Notes: generated by a model from the sequence alone, not told the origin. 52,475 nt of DNA from an uncultured bacterium (GCA_900548385.1 URKJ01000036.1:1-52475); one strand, 5' to 3'; counted from the first letter of the stretch, positions 25,121 through 34,122 are shown. Translations and numbers: made by a program.

Positions 25121-26473
25121 TCATTCCGAAAGCCGCCCGTCGGAGATTTTGCAAACCCATTCTTTTTTTCCGGATTCGGAGAGCCGGGTGAATTCTTCCC
25201 GGAACGTATCGACGAGTCCTTTTTTCCGTTTCAGAGAACGCAGGATCCACTCATCAATGGAGTTTGCCGCAATCAGATCAAGAAACTGCAGATTCGCCCG
25301 GCAGACGCTGCCGGAGTAACAGAGGTTTTCCGCACGCATACGGTCGTTGTAACTGAAACTGTTGCTGTAAAAAATCACGAGGTCCGCCATATCCAGATTC
25401 AGATTGTACTTGCTGAGCTTGATATTCAAAAGCAGGAAACGCCGGGAGGAGCGGAACTCCTCCAGCAGTTGGAGCCGTTCCCCGGCGCACATGGAGCTGT
25501 CGATACTCAACCATTCGCCGCGCGGTAGAGCGCCGGCAAGTCTCTCCCGGTCAAAACGGAATTTATACCAGATCACGATCTTTTCCCGGTCGGGATATTT
25601 GATCAGCAGCTGTTTGAACTGTTTCAGACGATTGTTCGGCAGCTGTTTCGGCTTCTCTCCCGGATGGGAATAGTAAAATCCGCTCAGTATCTGCTGAAGC
25701 CGGATGAACAGACAGAAGATACGGTAACGGTCAAAATCCGCCATCTCCAGAAAAGCCTCTTTCTCTGCCTGATAATACCGTTTCTGGAGCGGACTCATCG
25801 TGAAATTCCGCTCGGAGGAACGGTTCTCCGGCACAGCGGGCACTTTCCGGGAAAAATGATGAATCGTGTAAGGCTCGATCTTCGCCATGATGTAATCCAG
25901 ATTGTGAATTTCCCCGATCCGTTTGTGCTGTCCGTCCGAGTATTCCAGATGATTGTGCGCAAATTCATAAAACGACGCGTAACCGAGAATCCGGGCGGAA
26001 AGAAAATAGAACTGGTTGTACAGATCTTCCATTCCCTGCGTAATCGGCGTCTCGCTCAGGATCAGACGATAGCGGCTTTTCGAACAAAGACGGATCAGAC
26101 GGTTGCTCCGTTTCGCATTCGGCATCTTGATGTAATGCGATTCATCCAGCACCACAAACGAATCTTCGTCGATCTTCTGCATCGCAAGAATCAGGTTCTT
26201 CCGTCCGGAAATCCCTTCAATGCTGAAAAAAAGACAGTGCGTCTCCAGGTCGGGCGCATGGAAACGCATGGATTCCCGGACACTGTTCAGAATCGCGAAC
26301 GGAGCGAACCAGATCAGATTGGAAAATCTGCCGGCACGTTCCCGGATCAGCTGCAGGGCGATCTGCATACGCTGCTCCCCCTCGTCCATGAAGATAGCGG
26401 CAACACGGGTTTTCCTCAGCTTTTCCACGGACCGGGCAATAAATTCAGGATCACTCATCAAGAAGGCTTTCAT
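25121..26473 (-). CDS. SNF2-like helicase-fold protein with degenerate ATPase motifs
   Basis: A 450-residue protein with the two-lobe layout of phage-type SNF2 helicases. Motif II is intact (Asp110-Glu-Ser-His113 in VVLDESHYIK), motif III reads LSETPITQG (about 139-147), and the second lobe has KIVIWYKFRFDRERL, ADLVIFYSNSFSYNDR and LDLIAANSIDEWILRSLKRKK. The Walker A position, normally MGxGKT, reads DEGEQRM (30-36). Motif VI, normally with two Arg in RAHRIGQ, reads AENLCYSGS (381-389). Thus ATP binding and the arginine finger are probably lost. It may be a nucleic-acid-binding scaffold. The start at 26473 overlaps the preceding gene by 23 bases; ATG 26458 is a close alternative. It is the last gene of a four-gene operon. 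Confidence 0.8.
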   Translation of the reverse strand: MKAFLMSDPEFIARSVEKLRKTRVAAIFMDEGEQRMQIALQLIRERAGRFSNLIWFAPFAILNSVRESMRFHAPDLETHCLFFSIEGISGRKNLILAMQKIDEDSFVVLDESHYIKMPNAKRSNRLIRLCSKSRYRLILSETPITQGMEDLYNQFYFLSARILGYASFYEFAHNHLEYSDGQHKRIGEIHNLDYIMAKIEPYTIHHFSRKVPAVPENRSSERNFTMSPLQKRYYQAEKEAFLEMADFDRYRIFCLFIRLQQILSGFYYSHPGEKPKQLPNNRLKQFKQLLIKYPDREKIVIWYKFRFDRERLAGALPRGEWLSIDSSMCAGERLQLLEEFRSSRRFLLLNIKLSKYNLNLDMADLVIFYSNSFSYNDRMRAENLCYSGSVCRANLQFLDLIAANSIDEWILRSLKRKKGLVDTFREEFTRLSESGKKEWVCKISDGRLSE

Positions 26474-26828
26474 GAACGGCAAACGGTTTCGTGGGCGGAA
26501 GGCGGACGGGAATATGCGGGAAAAACCGCTTCCGGACGGGGTCGTAATCCCGCAGAAGCCGGTATTCCGAATTGCGGACCGGATCACCGAGCACGGTGTA
26601 ACAGAAAGAATTCCCGCTGAAACGGGCATAAATTCCCTCCCGGCTGACCAGACGGCACTGTTCCCGGAGCGACAGAAAAGTGCGGTGTGACATATAGATC
26701 TGCATCATGATATAGTCGCCGGAAAGAAACGTCACAAGAAACTTCTTCCGTCCGTTCAGATAGTCGATCGACAGGAACTCCAGCACCGGGACATCGTAAC
26801 AGAGGACCCCGGAATACACGCTTGTCAT
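26451..26828 (-). CDS. Unrecognised 125-residue cassette protein
   Basis: A 125-residue protein with no family I recognise. It starts MTSVYSGVLCYDVPVLEFLS, has a beta-rich first half (KKFLVTFLSGDYIMMQIYMS), a short helix (HRTFLSLREQCRLVSREG), and a basic stretch near the end (YDPVRKRFFPHIPVRLPP). There is no signal peptide or membrane helix. The ATG at 26828 follows AAAGGGG by 9 bases and lies 16 bases after the ParB-like stop; an upstream in-frame extension to 26909 overlaps that gene and is unlikely. Its stop overlaps the SNF2-like start. Its fixed place between the ParB-like and SNF2-like genes suggests an adaptor or specificity subunit, but this is inference from position alone. Confidence 0.7.
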   Translation of the reverse strand: MTSVYSGVLCYDVPVLEFLSIDYLNGRKKFLVTFLSGDYIMMQIYMSHRTFLSLREQCRLVSREGIYARFSGNSFCYTVLGDPVRNSEYRLLRDYDPVRKRFFPHIPVRLPPTKPFAVHESLLDE

Positions 26829-26844
26829 AACAGGAACGCCCCTT

Positions 26845-27375
26845 TTACAGCAGCGATGACTCCGATGTCCACGAACGCGAGAAATCCCGTTTTTTGAAAA
26901 GGGCGGCAAGCCCCGTCAACTGTTTCAGACGCAGGATCTCATCCACATCCATGCCGATGTTCCGGGCGATCCAGGCATCCGATTTCCCGATGGAGATCAG
27001 CTCGGAAACAATGCTTGACATCAGGTCTATGTCATGGGAGCCGCGCGCGCGGTTGTGGCGGATTGTGGACGCCATGCGTTCTCCGATGGGTTTGTCGATC
27101 ACCACAATCGGCAGCATCCCTTTTTCCCGCTCGTAAATCCGTTTGGAGGTCTTCATGATCGAATACCGGTGAAAGCCGTCCACGATGATGTAGCGGTCCT
27201 TCTCCGGATCGTGATAACAGACAACCGGCTGTGTGTAGCCGTCTTCCCAGATGGAGAGTTCCAGCAGGCGCATTTCGGGGGGAGCGACCTTGTTCGGGTT
27301 GTAATCGTTCGCCATAACCTGTTCTACAGGAACGGACTTCACATTGTAAACAGGACTTTTGAAATGTTCTTTCAT
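26845..27375 (-). CDS. IbrB-like ParB/Srx-fold protein
   Basis: A 176-residue protein with an N-terminal ParB-like domain and a small C-terminal helix-turn-helix. The conserved box is IIVDGFHRY (Asp66-Gly-Phe-His-Arg70), the counterpart of the ParB GERR box, followed by PIVVIDKPIGERMASTIRHN and by SDAWIARNIGMDVDEILRLK, which reads as the helix-turn-helix. ParB-fold proteins bind CTP or other nucleotides; the DGxHR style of box also recalls the DGQHR proteins of DNA phosphorothioation systems. IbrB in Escherichia coli acts with IbrA in regulating immunoglobulin-binding Eib genes. AAGGAA sits about 8 bases before the ATG, and the gene lies 11 bases after the PP-loop gene, a tight operon. Confidence 0.82.
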   Translation of the reverse strand: MKEHFKSPVYNVKSVPVEQVMANDYNPNKVAPPEMRLLELSIWEDGYTQPVVCYHDPEKDRYIIVDGFHRYSIMKTSKRIYEREKGMLPIVVIDKPIGERMASTIRHNRARGSHDIDLMSSIVSELISIGKSDAWIARNIGMDVDEILRLKQLTGLAALFKKRDFSRSWTSESSLL

Positions 27376-27386
27376 TGCAGTGTTCC

Positions 27387-28694
27387 TTACAGATTTTTAT
27401 ATTTTTCGATCAGCTCTTTCTGACGTCTGGTCAGGTCCTGTGTCACTCCGAACGACAGGGTGCGGCAGATATAATCGTTTTTGATTATGCACATTGCCAT
27501 GCGCCGCCAGGTCAGAATATCCTGCCTGGAATCCACCGACGGAATCTCGTCCACGATCCGTTTGAAGCGGATCACCTCTTTATCCCCGCTGCCGCGTTTA
27601 CTGAAGCAGTGGGTGTTGATGATCGCCTCCGCATTGTTTTCCTCCAGATAAGCGACGAAATCCGCCGACAGCGGAGATCCTTTCCGGTGCCACCACCGGA
27701 TGAATTTCAGAAATTTGTTCCGGTAATGCGCCGCCGTCTCTTCCGGCAGGGTATCCAGCAGAAATTTCACGAAACTCTTCCAGGAGTGCCCTTTCGGAAG
27801 CTGGTAACGCCCCGTCATCAGCTTGCTTCCGGAATAGATGTTGCCGAAATTCGCTCCGGAAACCCGGTTCACGACTCTCGCCCAGGTGGACGGCTCGATC
27901 ACCCGGAACAGATTCAGCCCGGCTTTCGCCTCGTTGCCGAACGGCTCATCGACCCGCATCCGGTGAATGCTGACACCTGCTTTATAAAACAGATCATACA
28001 GATGATTGTAGTCTTTTTCAAACTTACCGTTGTAAGTCCAGATATCCTCGACGGTCCAGTCGTACAGCGGATAAAAGTTATACGACATCCGCCCGCATCG
28101 GGTGGAATAGTTCAGCCCCTGCCACGTCTCCTTGTCACAGGTGATCGCACGGTAACGGCGGAGACTTTCGGCGGTACGGATCCCGATCAGGCACGCACAG
28201 CGCTTCCCCTGTCCCAGCCAGTCGCCGTAATGCAGCACGAACTCCTCGAACGGCATATTCCGCTTGTAAAAATCAAACGGATTGTTCTTCAGGTTGATGA
28301 CATACGGGAATTCCGGCATCGGCCGCACCCAGATATCCTTTTTCTCCGGCGCCCACCAGATCCACGTCGGTTCCAGATAGCTGACCGAATTCGGACTCTC
28401 CATCGGCAGACAGACCCAGTAGGGATCAACCACGTCGGAGTTGTTGACGATCATCCGTTCCACGAAATCAACCGTCATTTTGTAAAACGCTTCCAAATCA
28501 ATGAACAGGACGGCGACCCGGCGCCGCCGCTTCCGCGCCTCGTCGATACAGAGATTCAGCAGGACTCCGCTGTCCTTGCCGCCGGAAAACGCCACCGCCA
28601 CCATCGGGAAATCATCAAAAATCCGGCTGATCCGGCTGCATGCCGCCGTATAAACATCAATATCCTGGTAAATCTTGCCGGAACGCTGCTTCAT
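27387..28694 (-). CDS. IbrA-like PP-loop ATPase (PAPS-reductase-family, DUF3440-type)
   Basis: A 435-residue protein of the adenine nucleotide alpha-hydrolase superfamily. The PP-loop is intact, VAVAFSGGKDSGVLLNL (SGGKDS at 37-42), and the family signature CACLIGIRTAESLRRYRAI follows, then a long C-terminal region with WTVEDIWTYNG and FGNEAKAGLNLFRVIEP typical of the DUF3440/IbrA group. PAPS-reductase-fold enzymes use ATP or a sulfated nucleotide to activate sulfur or carbonyl chemistry; DndC of DNA phosphorothioation is a relative. The ATG at 28694 is chosen because GGAAGGGGTGA lies just upstream; a TTG at 28727 is the longer option. First gene of the cassette, 75 bases behind a consensus promoter. 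Confidence 0.85.
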   Translation of the reverse strand: MKQRSGKIYQDIDVYTAACSRISRIFDDFPMVAVAFSGGKDSGVLLNLCIDEARKRRRRVAVLFIDLEAFYKMTVDFVERMIVNNSDVVDPYWVCLPMESPNSVSYLEPTWIWWAPEKKDIWVRPMPEFPYVINLKNNPFDFYKRNMPFEEFVLHYGDWLGQGKRCACLIGIRTAESLRRYRAITCDKETWQGLNYSTRCGRMSYNFYPLYDWTVEDIWTYNGKFEKDYNHLYDLFYKAGVSIHRMRVDEPFGNEAKAGLNLFRVIEPSTWARVVNRVSGANFGNIYSGSKLMTGRYQLPKGHSWKSFVKFLLDTLPEETAAHYRNKFLKFIRWWHRKGSPLSADFVAYLEENNAEAIINTHCFSKRGSGDKEVIRFKRIVDEIPSVDSRQDILTWRRMAMCIIKNDYICRTLSFGVTQDLTRRQKELIEKYKNL

Positions 28695-28775
28695 AAAACG
28701 CTTCACCCCTTCCGCCTGCCCCCGCAAATATCTGCATCCGTTCGGAATTGTAAAAATGCTTCCTATTTCTTTATT

Positions 28776-28803
28776 AGTATAATACGAACTTGAGATTTGT
28801 CAA
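28776..28803 (-). promoter_or_regulatory. Consensus sigma70 promoter of the IbrA/IbrB/SNF2 cassette
   Basis: On the minus strand a perfect TTGACA (28803-28798) is followed after 16 bases by TATACT (28781-28776). Transcription would start near 28768. The gap 28695-28968 is AT-rich and divergent, and must also hold the promoter of the aldo/keto reductase, which I cannot place firmly. Confidence 0.78.
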
Positions 28804-28968
28804 GATTATGAAACGAATAAACTGTAATTTTCAGGGATAAAAAACAGTTATACACCCGGTTTTTCACTCGTTGGGAAATTGTTTTGAAAAACGGAAAGCT
28901 TCCGCTCCGCACTGGCATTTTCCGCATTTTATGCTACAGTACAGCAGAAACTTATCAGGAGGAGCATT

Positions 28969-29961
<993 letters not shown>

Positions 29962-29981
29962 TCGGCGGGAGATCCGGAATG

Positions 29982-30008
29982 CGGAGCCCTGCCGGGCTCC
30001 GTTTTTTT
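29982..30008 (+). terminator. Terminator of the aldo/keto reductase gene
   Basis: Arms CGGAGCCC (29982-29989) and GGGCTCCG (29994-30001) with a 4-base loop, followed by seven T (30002-30008). It lies 20 bases after the stop and abuts the end of the convergent pyk gene. Confidence 0.92.
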
Positions 30009-31455
30009 ATGCCTTTTTTCCTTTTCCGCCGGGCAGCGTGAGAATGGAAAGCCCCTGAAGCGCCCACTGTTCCGAAATATTGGCGCCGCGCAGACAGATC
30101 ATCTGTTCACCGGGTTTCGCCAGTTTCTTCATCCGGACAATGCAGCTGATCCACTCGTCCGTAAGTTCACCGGAAGGCGGCAGCAGAATCGGACACACAT
30201 TGTGGCAGAATCCGAGCCGGTTGTAAAGTTCTTCCGAAAAGCAGAACGCATAGACCGGAGCCGCCGGACGGTATTTCGCCAGTGTGCGAACCGTCCGTCC
30301 GGTGGAGGAGATCACCACCATTCCCCGGACCGGAAGCTCGTAGGAGAGTTTTGCGGCGGCTTTGCAGACCGCTTCATTCGGCGTCCGCGCCTCCGGCAGA
30401 TCCAGCGCCTCGATCACGGTGAATCCGTGCCGGAACACGCTTTTCTCCTCCTGTTCGGTATCGGAAATGATCTGCGCCATCGCTTTGACGGAATCGACCG
30501 GATAGCGCCCCATCGCGGACTCATTGGAAAGCATCAGGCAGTCGCTGTGATCCCAGACCCCGTTTGCGACATCGCTGACTTCGGCGCGGGTCGGAAGCGG
30601 ATTTTCCACCATGGAACTCAGCATTTCCGTGGCAATGATCGTCAGCTTTCCTTTCCGGTTCGCCTGATGCAGAATGCGTTTCTGCGCCGCCGGAACCTTG
30701 GAATAGGAGAGCTCCACCGCGAGATCGCCGCGCGCCACCATCACCCCGTCCACCGCATCAAGAATCGGATCCAGATTGTCGAGCGCCTCCGGTTTTTCGA
30801 TCTTGGCGATCACCGGAACGGAACAGTTCAGACGCTGAAACAGCGTATGGAGCTTCCGCACGTCCTGCGGCTTGCGGATGAAAGACATGCCGATGAAATC
30901 GACGCCCGCGCGGATGCCGAACTCCGCGTCCGCCTCGTCTTTTTCCGTGATTGCAGGCAGGGAAATATCGGTGTAAGGCAGATTGATCCCTTTCCCGCTG
31001 AGAATCGTACCCCCGCAAACAGTCTTGCAGACGACTTGCGACGCATGTTTGCGGACCGCCGTCACCTTGAGAATGATCTTGCCGTCCGCCAGCAGAATGG
31101 TTTTTCCGACTTTCGTATCATTGGCAATCGACGGATAAGTTGTCGGCAGGACAAATTCAGCTTCGTGTACGGTCTTCCCGGTCAGCGTCACCGTATCTCC
31201 GCGCCGGACCGTGACCGGATGTTTCAGAATGCCGATCCGTATCTTGGGCCCCTGCAAGTCCTGCAGAATCGCAACCGCTTTTCCCGCCTTTCTTGCGGCG
31301 GCGCGGATGCGGCGGATCTTTTCCAGATGCTCTTCATGGGTTCCGAACGAAAAATTCAGCCGGCAGACATCGACTCCGGCACGGATGATCTTTTCCAGCA
31401 TGGCGGACGACTCGGTCGCCGGGCCGATCGTGGCAACGATTTTTGCCTTTCTCAT
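30007..31455 (-). CDS. pyk: Pyruvate kinase
   Basis: A 482-residue glycolytic enzyme that converts phosphoenolpyruvate and ADP to pyruvate and ATP. Visible are the N-terminal KIVATIGPATESS, CRLNFSFGTHEEH, the B domain around residues 75-165, the active-site segment VIAKIEKPEALDNLD, VMVARGDLAVEL and the family ATEMLSSM motif, and a C-terminal allosteric domain ending at residue 482. The usual His in NFSHG is Phe here. The ATG at 31455 follows GGGGGA about 6 bases upstream; a longer reading to 31524 lacks conservation. It is divergent from the small acidic protein gene, and the shared intergenic region holds a 17-bp palindrome. Cytoplasmic, the last ATP-forming step in sugar fermentation, fitting a saccharolytic anaerobe. 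Confidence 0.95.
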   Translation of the reverse strand: MRKAKIVATIGPATESSAMLEKIIRAGVDVCRLNFSFGTHEEHLEKIRRIRAAARKAGKAVAILQDLQGPKIRIGILKHPVTVRRGDTVTLTGKTVHEAEFVLPTTYPSIANDTKVGKTILLADGKIILKVTAVRKHASQVVCKTVCGGTILSGKGINLPYTDISLPAITEKDEADAEFGIRAGVDFIGMSFIRKPQDVRKLHTLFQRLNCSVPVIAKIEKPEALDNLDPILDAVDGVMVARGDLAVELSYSKVPAAQKRILHQANRKGKLTIIATEMLSSMVENPLPTRAEVSDVANGVWDHSDCLMLSNESAMGRYPVDSVKAMAQIISDTEQEEKSVFRHGFTVIEALDLPEARTPNEAVCKAAAKLSYELPVRGMVVISSTGRTVRTLAKYRPAAPVYAFCFSEELYNRLGFCHNVCPILLPPSGELTDEWISCIVRMKKLAKPGEQMICLRGANISEQWALQGLSILTLPGGKGKKA

Positions 31456-31553
31456 AATGAATCCCCCTTTTGACTCATAAATGTTTAATTTCCGGTAAAA
31501 TACAGTCCAAAACGAAAAAATCAAAGTCCAATCCGCAAAAAACGCTCTTTTTA

Positions 31554-31570
31554 TCCTGTTTCAAACAGGA
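31554..31570. promoter_or_regulatory. 17-bp palindrome, candidate operator between pyk and the acidic protein gene
   Basis: TCCTGTTT C AAACAGGA is a perfect 8-bp inverted repeat around one central base. It lies 100 bases upstream of pyk and 110 bases upstream of the divergent gene, in an AT-rich region. Weak -35/-10 elements for pyk (TTTGAT-17-TATTTT on the minus strand, about 31493-31521) lie downstream of it. Confidence 0.5.
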
Positions 31571-31620
31571 AACCGGGACACGCCTCCGGATGAAACTTCG
31601 GAAAATATCATGCACCCGGC

Positions 31621-31648
31621 TTGCATAAATGAAATTTGAAGCTACATT
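31621..31648 (+). promoter_or_regulatory. Possible promoter of the 31681-33596 genes
   Basis: TTGCAT (31621-31626) and TACATT (31643-31648) are spaced by 16 bases. AAGGAG precedes the ATG at 31681. The -10 element is imperfect. Confidence 0.4.
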
Positions 31649-31680
31649 TTCATAAAAAACTTTAAGGAGAAACGAAACTT

Positions 31681-32178
31681 ATGACTCAACAGGAAATCAA
31701 GTCGTTCATCGCCGAAGGCGTCGCACAGGGGCTCTCCCTTTCCAAGATCCAGGATGCTCTCGCGGAAAAAGGAACGCATGTTACCTATATGGAAATCCGG
31801 CTTCTGGCATCGGAAATTGAGACCTCGGAACTGGAAAAGCTCAACAAGCCCAAGCCGAAACAGGAGAAACCCGCTCCCGCACAGACTCCCGCAGAGGAAG
31901 AAGCCGGACTGGAAGAAGATGACAACGAAGACCTCATGCCGCCGGAAGACGGCGATGGTGACGCCGCTCCCGCACAGGCGGGCAAAACCACGGTCGAACT
32001 CAGCCCCATCGCAAAGCCGGGAACGGTCGCCAACGGCTCCGTCAAATTCGGTTCCGGCGTAACCGCCGACTGGTACCTCGACCAGACCGGACGGCTCGGT
32101 CTCACCAACAACACCGGAAAGCCCACCGAAACCGACATCATGGAGTTTCAGGAAGAACTCCAGAAACTTTTCCGCTGA
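31681..32178 (+). CDS. Small acidic two-part hypothetical protein
   Basis: A 165-residue cytoplasmic protein. Residues 1-52 look like a small helical domain (TQQEIKSFIAEGVAQGLSLS, IQDALAEKGTHVTYMEIRLL) resembling a short helix-turn-helix of the kind found in resolvase or DNA-binding tails. Residues 55-100 are an unstructured linker rich in Pro, Ala, Glu and Asp. Residues 105-165 are a small globular end (GTVANGSVKFGSGVTADWYL, DQTGRLGLTNNTGKPT). I recognise no named family; its two-domain form appears conserved in PVC bacteria by memory only. AAGGAG is 12 bases before the ATG. It ends 8 bases before cysS on the same strand, so the two are probably co-transcribed. Confidence 0.75.
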   Translation: MTQQEIKSFIAEGVAQGLSLSKIQDALAEKGTHVTYMEIRLLASEIETSELEKLNKPKPKQEKPAPAQTPAEEEAGLEEDDNEDLMPPEDGDGDAAPAQAGKTTVELSPIAKPGTVANGSVKFGSGVTADWYLDQTGRLGLTNNTGKPTETDIMEFQEELQKLFR

Positions 32179-32186
32179 GGTTCCGC

Positions 32187-33596
32187 ATGAAATTCTTCAA
32201 CACTCTCGGCAGACGCGTTCAGGAGTTCGAACCGATCGACAGCTCCAATGTCCGCATGTACACCTGCGGACCGACCGTCTACAATTTCGCGCACATCGGC
32301 AATTTCCGCGCTTATCTGTTTGAGGACATCCTCAAACGCACGCTCGAATATCACGGCTCCAAAGTCACGCAGGTTATGAACCTCACCGATGTGGACGACA
32401 AGACCATCCGCGATTCCAGAGCGAAAAATCTGCCGTTGCGGGAATTCACCGCGACTTACAAAACCGCGTTTTTTGAGGATCTCGACAAGCTCCGCATTGA
32501 ACGCGCCACAGTCTACCCGGAAGCCACTACGCACATCCCGGAAATGATCGAAATGATCAAGGTCCTCATGGACAAAGGCTATGCGTATCAGGCTCCAGAC
32601 AAGTGCATCTATTTCTCCATCTCCAAATTCCGTCCGTACGGACAGCTTGCCAGAATCGACATGGAGAATCAGCGCGCCGGCGTCCGCATCAACACCGATG
32701 AATACGCCAAGGATTCCGTCGCCGATTTCGCCCTCTGGAAAGTCTGGGACGAAAACGACGGCGATGTCAAATGGGAAAGTCCGTGGGGCCCCGGACGCCC
32801 CGGCTGGCACCTCGAATGTTCCGCCATGAGCCAGAAGTATCTCGGCAAAACGTTCGACATCCATACCGGCGGCGTCGACAATATGTTCCCCCATCATGAG
32901 GACGAGATCGCACAGAGCGAAGCAGCCAACGGCTGCAAGTTCGTCAACTACTGGCTCCACTGCGAGCACCTGATCGTGGACGGTAAAAAAATGTCCAAGT
33001 CTCTCGGCAACTTCTATACGATCCGCGATCTTGAAAAGATGGGATATTCCGGACGGGAGATCCGCTGGACGCTGATCGGAACCCACTACCGTTCCAAGCT
33101 GAATTTCAGCCTTGCAGCTCTGGATCAGGCACGTTCCGCCCTCGGAAAATTCGACAGTTTCTTCCAGCGGCTGAACGCGCTTCCTGCGGGGGCAAAAGGA
33201 GCGGAAGCGGCGAAAGAAGCAGCCGAAGCCGCCCGGAAGCATTTCAGCGATGCGTTCGCGGACGATCTCAACGTTGCGGAAGGACTCTCCGCGGTCTACA
33301 CGTTGGAACGCGCCGCCAACGCCATGATGGCGAAACAGGAGCTTGAGGCGGACGGCGCTGCCGTCATCCTCAATCAGTTCCGCGATTTTGACCGCATTCT
33401 CGCCGTATTCGACATTGACGCCGTCAAAGAGAACAAAAGCGAGATTCCCGCGGAAGTGCTGACGCTCGTCGGTCAGCGTGCCGATGCAAAGAAAGCAAAG
33501 GATTTCCAGCGCGCCGACGCGATCCGCGATCAGCTGAAAGCGCTCGGCTGGGCGGTCAAGGACACTCCCGCCGGGCCGGAAATCACCAGACTCTGA
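32187..33596 (+). CDS. cysS: Cysteinyl-tRNA synthetase
   Basis: A 469-residue class I aminoacyl-tRNA synthetase that charges tRNA-Cys with cysteine. The HIGH motif appears as HIGNFRAYLFEDIL (from about residue 36), zinc-site residues as MYTCGPTVY, WHLECSAM and FPHHEDEIAQSE, and the KMSKS motif as KKMSKSLGNF. A helical anticodon-binding region and the short C-terminal AKKAKDFQRADAIRDQLKALGW follow, all typical. The ATG at 32187 lies 8 bases after the preceding gene with GAGG nearby. Length is normal for a bacterial CysS. The DUF523 gene follows after 13 bases, so cysS may lead into the lipid-type cluster transcript. Confidence 0.96.
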   Translation: MKFFNTLGRRVQEFEPIDSSNVRMYTCGPTVYNFAHIGNFRAYLFEDILKRTLEYHGSKVTQVMNLTDVDDKTIRDSRAKNLPLREFTATYKTAFFEDLDKLRIERATVYPEATTHIPEMIEMIKVLMDKGYAYQAPDKCIYFSISKFRPYGQLARIDMENQRAGVRINTDEYAKDSVADFALWKVWDENDGDVKWESPWGPGRPGWHLECSAMSQKYLGKTFDIHTGGVDNMFPHHEDEIAQSEAANGCKFVNYWLHCEHLIVDGKKMSKSLGNFYTIRDLEKMGYSGREIRWTLIGTHYRSKLNFSLAALDQARSALGKFDSFFQRLNALPAGAKGAEAAKEAAEAARKHFSDAFADDLNVAEGLSAVYTLERAANAMMAKQELEADGAAVILNQFRDFDRILAVFDIDAVKENKSEIPAEVLTLVGQRADAKKAKDFQRADAIRDQLKALGWAVKDTPAGPEITRL

Positions 33597-33609
33597 GAAA
33601 AGGAACGGG

Positions 33610-34122
33610 ATGAAGAAGATCAGAATCGCAGTCAGCGCGTGTCTCATCGGACTCAAATACCGGTATGACGGGACATCCAGAATGAATATGGACATCGTCA
33701 ACACGCTGAAAGACAGGGTCGACTTCATCCCCGTCTGCCCCGAAGTGGAGTGCGGACTGTCAACCCCGCGTCCGCCGATGCGGCTCGAAACATCGGCGTC
33801 GGGAACCCGGATCCGTGTAATCGAAACCGGCGAGGACGTCACCGACGCCATGCTCGACTGGGCGCAGAACAAACTGGACAAGCTGGAGCGTCTCAAAATC
33901 GACGCTTATATTTTCAAATCCAAATCCCCCTCCTGCGGCTGGGAAAACGTGGAAAAATTCAACCGCGCGGGACGCCGTCTTTCCAGTTCCGGACAAGGTA
34001 TTTTCGCGGCGCTCGTCAAACGCCGTTTCCCGAATCTCCCCGTTGTGGAGGAAAGCGATTTTCCCGAACTGCTCAATATGATGGACGACCGGACCGATGC
34101 GCAGAAAGATTCCTTATTTTGA
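33610..34122 (+). CDS. DUF523 protein, TudS-like [4Fe-4S] desulfidase family
   Basis: A 170-residue protein of the DUF523 family. Members such as TudS bind a [4Fe-4S] cluster through three cysteines and remove sulfur from thiouracil-type bases. The three expected cysteines are present: Cys11 in VSACLIGLKYRYDG, Cys43 in IPVCPEVECGL and Cys109 in KSKSPSCGW. The family also keeps the Arg/Asp residues around STPRPPMRL. It is cytoplasmic. It follows cysS by 13 bases, and its last 26 bases overlap the start of the thioesterase gene. The family is sure; the desulfidase activity is inferred from the cysteines. A role tied to thionucleosides of tRNA could explain the cysS neighbour. Confidence 0.85.
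   Translation: MKKIRIAVSACLIGLKYRYDGTSRMNMDIVNTLKDRVDFIPVCPEVECGLSTPRPPMRLETSASGTRIRVIETGEDVTDAMLDWAQNKLDKLERLKIDAYIFKSKSPSCGWENVEKFNRAGRRLSSSGQGIFAALVKRRFPNLPVVEESDFPELLNMMDDRTDAQKDSLF

Noticed and set aside
25121..28694. Cassette as part of a prophage
   Set aside because: No capsid, terminase, integrase or lysis gene is present on either side; neighbours are trxB and an aldo/keto reductase. It remains possible that the cassette was acquired from a phage.
32148..33896. Minus-strand 582-codon open frame
   Set aside because: Antisense of cysS and DUF523, both with complete motifs.
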